Source of the DNA: Chloroflexota bacterium
GTDB lineage: Bacteria; Chloroflexota; UBA5177; JANWHV01
Direction: 5' to 3'
Length of the DNA stretch: 9,295 nt
NCBI GenBank assembly: GCA_025450255.1
Contig: JANWHV010000206.1
Span: forward strand, 1 to 9,295
In this document: in pieces, positions 6,066-9,295 of the stretch
Layout: the number at the start of each line of letters is the position of its first letter
How positions within the stretch are numbered: position 1 is the first letter of the stretch
Made by a program: the position numbers and the translations under genes
The notes under the pieces: model-generated
What the model was told of the DNA's origin: nothing
What the model saw: the letters and a program-made list of their open reading frames with translations, nothing else
Database searches by the model: none

Positions 6066-6115
6066 CACGGGCACAAACGTAGATTTCAGAGGTATGTATT
6101 ACCGTGTTTCGGCGT

Positions 6116-6127
6116 GGACCGCGGTCC
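6116..6127. repeat. 12-bp perfect palindrome downstream of the regulator gene
   Basis: GGACCGCGGTCC is fully self-complementary, 50 bases after the regulator stop codon and about 50 before the next gene. It could be an operator for the right-hand gene or part of a larger fold: GGGCAC (6069-6074) and GTGCCC (6128-6133) flank it and could enclose it. Nothing decides between these. Confidence 0.4.
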
Positions 6128-6131
6128 GTGC

Positions 6132-6160
6132 CCCTGGCGTTTCGACGTGCCCCGCCAGGG
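6132..6160 (+). promoter_or_regulatory. Hairpin between regulator and transporter-fusion genes
   Basis: CCCTGGCG (6132-6139) pairs perfectly with CGCCAGGG (6153-6160) around a 13-base loop. It lies 66 bases past the regulator stop and 16 bases before the preferred GTG of the next gene. No T-run follows, so it is a weak candidate terminator; it could instead affect translation of the downstream gene. No clear promoter for that gene is visible in 6066-6176, so read-through from the regulator gene is possible. Confidence 0.4.
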
Positions 6161-6176
6161 CGCTATCCTTGTACCT

Positions 6177-9100
6177 GTGTGGCGATGGCTGAAGATTGAG
6201 CGCGGCGAGGGCACTCGGCTCGCCCTATTGACCCTGTACTCCGCGGCGGCGGTCGGCGGCATCTGGGCAGTCGGTTTCGCCGTGGGCGAGTCGCTCTTCC
6301 TCAGTGCCCTGCCCGCGTCCTTGACCCCTTTCATGTTCATCTTTCCCGCCATCTCCAACATCGTGTTCTTGCTGCTCTACGGCGCGATTCTGGCGCGCGT
6401 CCGGCTGCGGAGCGTGGTCCTGGGCTCGACGGCGGCGCTGGCGCTCGCGGTCCTGATATTCCGCGCCCTGCTGGCCGGCCCAATCGGCCACACGTTCCCG
6501 GTGCTGGCGGCGCTGTACCTGCTGGTGGATATTTCGGCGGTGCTGGGCGGCATCCAGTTCTGGACCTACGCCGCTCAAGTCTTCAACGCGCGCCAGGCAC
6601 GGCGGCTCTTCAGCCGAATCGCCGCCGGCGGCGCCCTGGCCAACGTGCTCGCCGGGCTCTCCATGGCGGTGTTGGTCCGGCATATCGGCATTGAGAACCT
6701 GCTCTACATCGTGGCGGCCTCGCTCATCGTGTGCGCCGGCTGCGCCATAAAACTTGATCCCATGCTGCCCGTGGCGCCGGCCGCGTGGACCGGCGTGCCG
6801 CGCCCCAGTCAATCGCTCCAAGCGGAGGCCCAGGCGGTCTGGCGGGTAGGGTTGCTCAAGGCGGTGGCGGCGCTCACAATCCTGACGGCCTTGCTGGTAA
6901 GCCTCTGTTACTACCAGTTCTACCTGGCGCTGCAAGTACACTTCGCCGGCCAGGGCCGCTCGATGGTCGTCTTCCTCGGCGCCTTGATAGTGCAGTTCGC
7001 GATCGCCGGCCGCGTGATCCGCCGATTCGGCATATTTATCGCTCTGATGTTCTTCCCCATCGGCATTTCCCTGGGCTCGGCGGCGGCGCTGATCAGCGCC
7101 GGCGCGCTGCTGGCGGTGGCGGCGATCCAGAGCACCATGCCCGTGATCCGGCAAACAATCGACGACGCGGCGCTGAACGTGCTCTACCTGCCGGTAGCCG
7201 CGAGCCTGCGCCGCCAGGCCAAGAACCTGATGCAGGTGCTGTTCGCCATCACCTACGGCCTGGCGGGCGTGGCCTTCCTGCTGCTGGAGCACCTGTCGTT
7301 CTGGCGTTACTATTACTGGTCAGGGCCGCTGATCGCGATAGCGGCCCTGACCATCGCGCTGGCGGCCTGGATGCGCGGACCCTACGCCGCATCGTTGGCG
7401 ATAAGCGTCAACCGGCGCCGCTTCGACGAGGCGGAGGCATTTGAGATTAAGGATGACGCCAGCGTGAAGGCGCTCGCCCTGGTCTTCCACGACCCGAACG
7501 AGCTGCACGTGCTTCACGCCCTGGAATTGATTGAACACGCGCCGAGCGTGGACTGGGATCCGCATGTCGAGCCGCTGCTGGCGCACCCGTCGCCGGTGGT
7601 GCGAGAGACGACGCTGCGACACCTTGGCCGGCCAGAAAACAGCGCGTATGCCGGCCGCGTGGCGCCCTTTCTCGCCGCGAGCGAGCTGCCGGGGCGCGTC
7701 GCGGCGATCGACGCCCTCTGCGCCATCCTTGGCCCAGGCGCCGCCCCCCAGGTTGTGCCGTTTCTGGCCGCCCGCGAGCCGCGCGCGCGGGGCGCGGCGG
7801 TAGGCGGCTTGATCCTTCATGGCGGCGAGGCGGCATCCGGCGCCGCTATCGACGTGCTGGCGGCGATGCTACACGCGGACGATCCGGCCTGCCGCCAGGA
7901 AGGGGCGCGCGTGCTTGGACGCACGAGGGCCGACCCGCTGCGCCCGCTATTGCCGCCGCTGTTCGACGATCCCGACCCTGGGGTGCGGCGCCGCGCGATC
8001 GAGGCGGCGAAGGCGCTTGGCGGGCGCGAGCACATACCCCGGCTGGTCGCGGCGCTGGCCGACCACGAGACCGTGCCGGCGGCAATCGAAGCGCTCGCGG
8101 TGCTTGGCGACGTGGCCGTGCCGGCTCTTGCCGCCGTCCTGGCGCACGCTCCCGATACGATGCGCGCGAACGCGCCCCGCGCGCTCGAGCGGATCGGCAC
8201 CCTGGAGGCGCGGATGGCGCTGATGGCGCATCTTGACGAGCCCGACCCTCATATCGGCGCCGCGATCTATCGCGCCCTGGCGACGATACAAGCGCGCGGC
8301 CTGGGACCCGCCCCGGCCCCGGAGCCGCTTCGCGCCGCGGTGCTGGCGCTGATCGGCGGCTACTACGCGGCGTACCTGGCGCGAGCCGACCTCAACGCCG
8401 CGGGTGACTATGTGTTGCTTGACGATACCCTGGCCAAGCGCATGAGCGGCATCCTGGACCAGGTCTTCTATCTGCTGGCCACGATGTACCCAGGGAAACG
8501 GCTCGAACGTGTGCGCGCGGTGCTCGACGATACGGAGCACCGCGCCCGCGTCATGGCCATCGAGCTGCTGGACACGGTGGTGGAGCGGACGATCGCCGAG
8601 CTGTTGTTGCCGCTGGTCGAGGGTAAGGCGGACGCGATGGAGCGCGTGGCGTCGAAGCGCTTCGACCTGGCGCCGTGCCCTGTCGGCCAGCGCCTCGCGG
8701 CGCTGGCGCGCGGCGGCGACCGCTGGCCGCGCCTCTGCGCCATCTATTACATCGGCGTCCATCGGCACCACAACCTGAGTCGTTTGGTCGATGGGGCGCT
8801 GGTGGACGATGACAATCTGGCGCGGGAGACGGCCCTGGTAGCGAACCAGTGGCTGCTGCCTCCCCAGGCATACAGGGAGTTGTTGCGGCAATACGCCGCC
8901 GACCCCGGCTGCCCAGCAACCCAGGTATTCGCCGCGTCGATGTTGCGAGTCAAGGAGGTTACGATGACCAGCTCGACCATAGAACGGGTGCTGTTGTTGA
9001 AGCGCGTCGATCTCTTCAGCCGCATCCCGACCGAAGACCTGGTCGCGGTCGCGGATGTGGCCGAGGAAGTCGAGTTCGCGTCCGGCGAGACCTTCATCCG

Positions 9101-9295
9101 GCAGGGCGACGTGGGTGAATGTCTCTACGTGCTGGTGGCCGGCGAGGTGCGGGTAGAGATCGCGGGTCTGGGCGAGGTAGCGGTGCGCCGCCCGACCGGC
9201 ACAATCGGCGAGATGGCGCTGATCGCGCGGCAGCCGCGATCGGCCGACTACACGGCGATCGGCGACGTCACCACCCTGCGCATCGACCACGATCC
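6177..9295 (+). CDS. Npt/ATP-ADP-translocase-like membrane protein with HEAT repeats and cyclic-nucleotide-binding domain, partial at right edge
   Basis: One uninterrupted frame of 1039 codons that continues past the window. Residues 1-405 hold about 11-12 hydrophobic segments (for example LALLTLYSAAAVGGIWAVGF near 15-34), with ARRLFSRIAAGGALANVLAG, a pattern of the Npt1/Npt2 ATP-ADP-carrier-like family. Residues 430 to about 920 are helical and HEAT-like, with HPSPVVRETTLRHLG near 469 and DDPDPGVRRRAIEAAKALG near 596. From about 930 a cyclic-nucleotide-binding fold begins (RVDLFSRIPTEDL), with the phosphate-binding cassette GEMALIARQPRSA at 1011-1023, Glu and Arg included. Similar fusions are known as predicted nucleotide carriers whose transport activity is mostly untested. 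The GTG at 6177 is chosen because the family-like WRWLKIERGEGTRLALL starts there; no clear Shine-Dalgarno supports it, and GTG 6147 is possible. Function as a ligand-sensing carrier or scaffold is inference. Confidence 0.8.
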   Translation, partial: MWRWLKIERGEGTRLALLTLYSAAAVGGIWAVGFAVGESLFLSALPASLTPFMFIFPAISNIVFLLLYGAILARVRLRSVVLGSTAALALAVLIFRALLAGPIGHTFPVLAALYLLVDISAVLGGIQFWTYAAQVFNARQARRLFSRIAAGGALANVLAGLSMAVLVRHIGIENLLYIVAASLIVCAGCAIKLDPMLPVAPAAWTGVPRPSQSLQAEAQAVWRVGLLKAVAALTILTALLVSLCYYQFYLALQVHFAGQGRSMVVFLGALIVQFAIAGRVIRRFGIFIALMFFPIGISLGSAAALISAGALLAVAAIQSTMPVIRQTIDDAALNVLYLPVAASLRRQAKNLMQVLFAITYGLAGVAFLLLEHLSFWRYYYWSGPLIAIAALTIALAAWMRGPYAASLAISVNRRRFDEAEAFEIKDDASVKALALVFHDPNELHVLHALELIEHAPSVDWDPHVEPLLAHPSPVVRETTLRHLGRPENSAYAGRVAPFLAASELPGRVAAIDALCAILGPGAAPQVVPFLAAREPRARGAAVGGLILHGGEAASGAAIDVLAAMLHADDPACRQEGARVLGRTRADPLRPLLPPLFDDPDPGVRRRAIEAAKALGGREHIPRLVAALADHETVPAAIEALAVLGDVAVPALAAVLAHAPDTMRANAPRALERIGTLEARMALMAHLDEPDPHIGAAIYRALATIQARGLGPAPAPEPLRAAVLALIGGYYAAYLARADLNAAGDYVLLDDTLAKRMSGILDQVFYLLATMYPGKRLERVRAVLDDTEHRARVMAIELLDTVVERTIAELLLPLVEGKADAMERVASKRFDLAPCPVGQRLAALARGGDRWPRLCAIYYIGVHRHHNLSRLVDGALVDDDNLARETALVANQWLLPPQAYRELLRQYAADPGCPATQVFAASMLRVKEVTMTSSTIERVLLLKRVDLFSRIPTEDLVAVADVAEEVEFASGETFIRQGDVGECLYVLVAGEVRVEIAGLGEVAVRRPTGTIGEMALIARQPRSADYTAIGDVTTLRIDHD
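8952..8966 (+). promoter_or_regulatory. Internal Shine-Dalgarno and in-frame ATG at the start of the cyclic-nucleotide-binding domain
   Basis: AAGGAGGT (8952-8959) is a perfect eight-base match to the anti-Shine-Dalgarno end of 16S rRNA, and the ATG at 8964 follows AAGGAGG by five bases. The ATG is in the same frame as the long gene and gives MTSSTIERVLLLKRVDLFS, a typical beginning for a free-standing cyclic-nucleotide-binding protein. The same bases encode Lys-Glu-Val in the long protein, so chance cannot be excluded. Confidence 0.5.

Noticed and set aside
6225..7292. Open frame (355 codons) on the minus strand opposite the membrane domain
   Set aside because: Its translation is a highly charged, low-complexity chain with no family features; the opposite strand encodes well-formed membrane segments.
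7947..9290. Long open frame (447 codons) on the minus strand opposite the carrier-fusion gene
   Set aside because: Antisense shadow of GC-rich codons; its translation is rich in Arg, Gln, His and Asp with no recognisable domain, while the plus strand encodes clear HEAT and cyclic-nucleotide-binding sequence.

Overview
The window is GC-rich, tightly packed bacterial DNA with good Shine-Dalgarno sites and GC-rich third codon positions. It holds five leftward genes, a divergent regulator and a large rightward gene cut by the right edge. The content (solute-binding protein, two permeases, PIG-L deacetylase and tandem GNAT under a GntR/UTRA regulator, next to a nucleotide-translocase/HEAT/cyclic-nucleotide-binding fusion) would fit an uncultured Chloroflexota-like or related soil or thermophilic lineage. 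That assignment is an inference: there is no marker gene here.

Left part (1-4685, minus strand). Read in transcription order, an apparent operon encodes a tandem-GNAT acetyltransferase, a family 1 sugar solute-binding protein with a Sec signal peptide, two MalF/MalG-type permeases separated by a single base, and a PIG-L (LmbE-like) deacetylase that runs off the left edge. No transporter ATPase is present. Two hairpins fill the spacer between the binding-protein gene and the first permease gene, in the position where enteric mal operons carry a stabilising repeat.

Control region (4686-5306). Two outward-facing sigma70-type promoters can be read: TTGACA-18-TATACT on the minus strand for the transport operon and TTGACA-17-TAAACT on the plus strand for the regulator. 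Each is followed, 17-19 bases past its -10 box, by a GTCTAGAC palindrome (4824-4833 and 5082-5091). These resemble the operator cores of the HutC/NagR/DasR branch of GntR regulators. The simplest model is that the GntR/UTRA protein represses both its own gene and the divergent operon until a ligand, probably an amino-sugar or related sugar phosphate, binds its UTRA domain.

Right part (6177-9295, plus strand). One long open frame starts with about 11-12 membrane segments resembling bacterial Npt/ATP-ADP-translocase-like carriers, continues into a long HEAT-type helical region, and ends in a cyclic-nucleotide-binding domain cut by the window edge. A near-perfect Shine-Dalgarno sequence and an in-frame ATG sit exactly at the start of that last domain, so the domain might also be made as a separate protein.

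Taken together, the left part looks like a ligand-induced uptake and modification module for a (probably amino-) sugar compound. The right-hand gene appears to be a separate unit.
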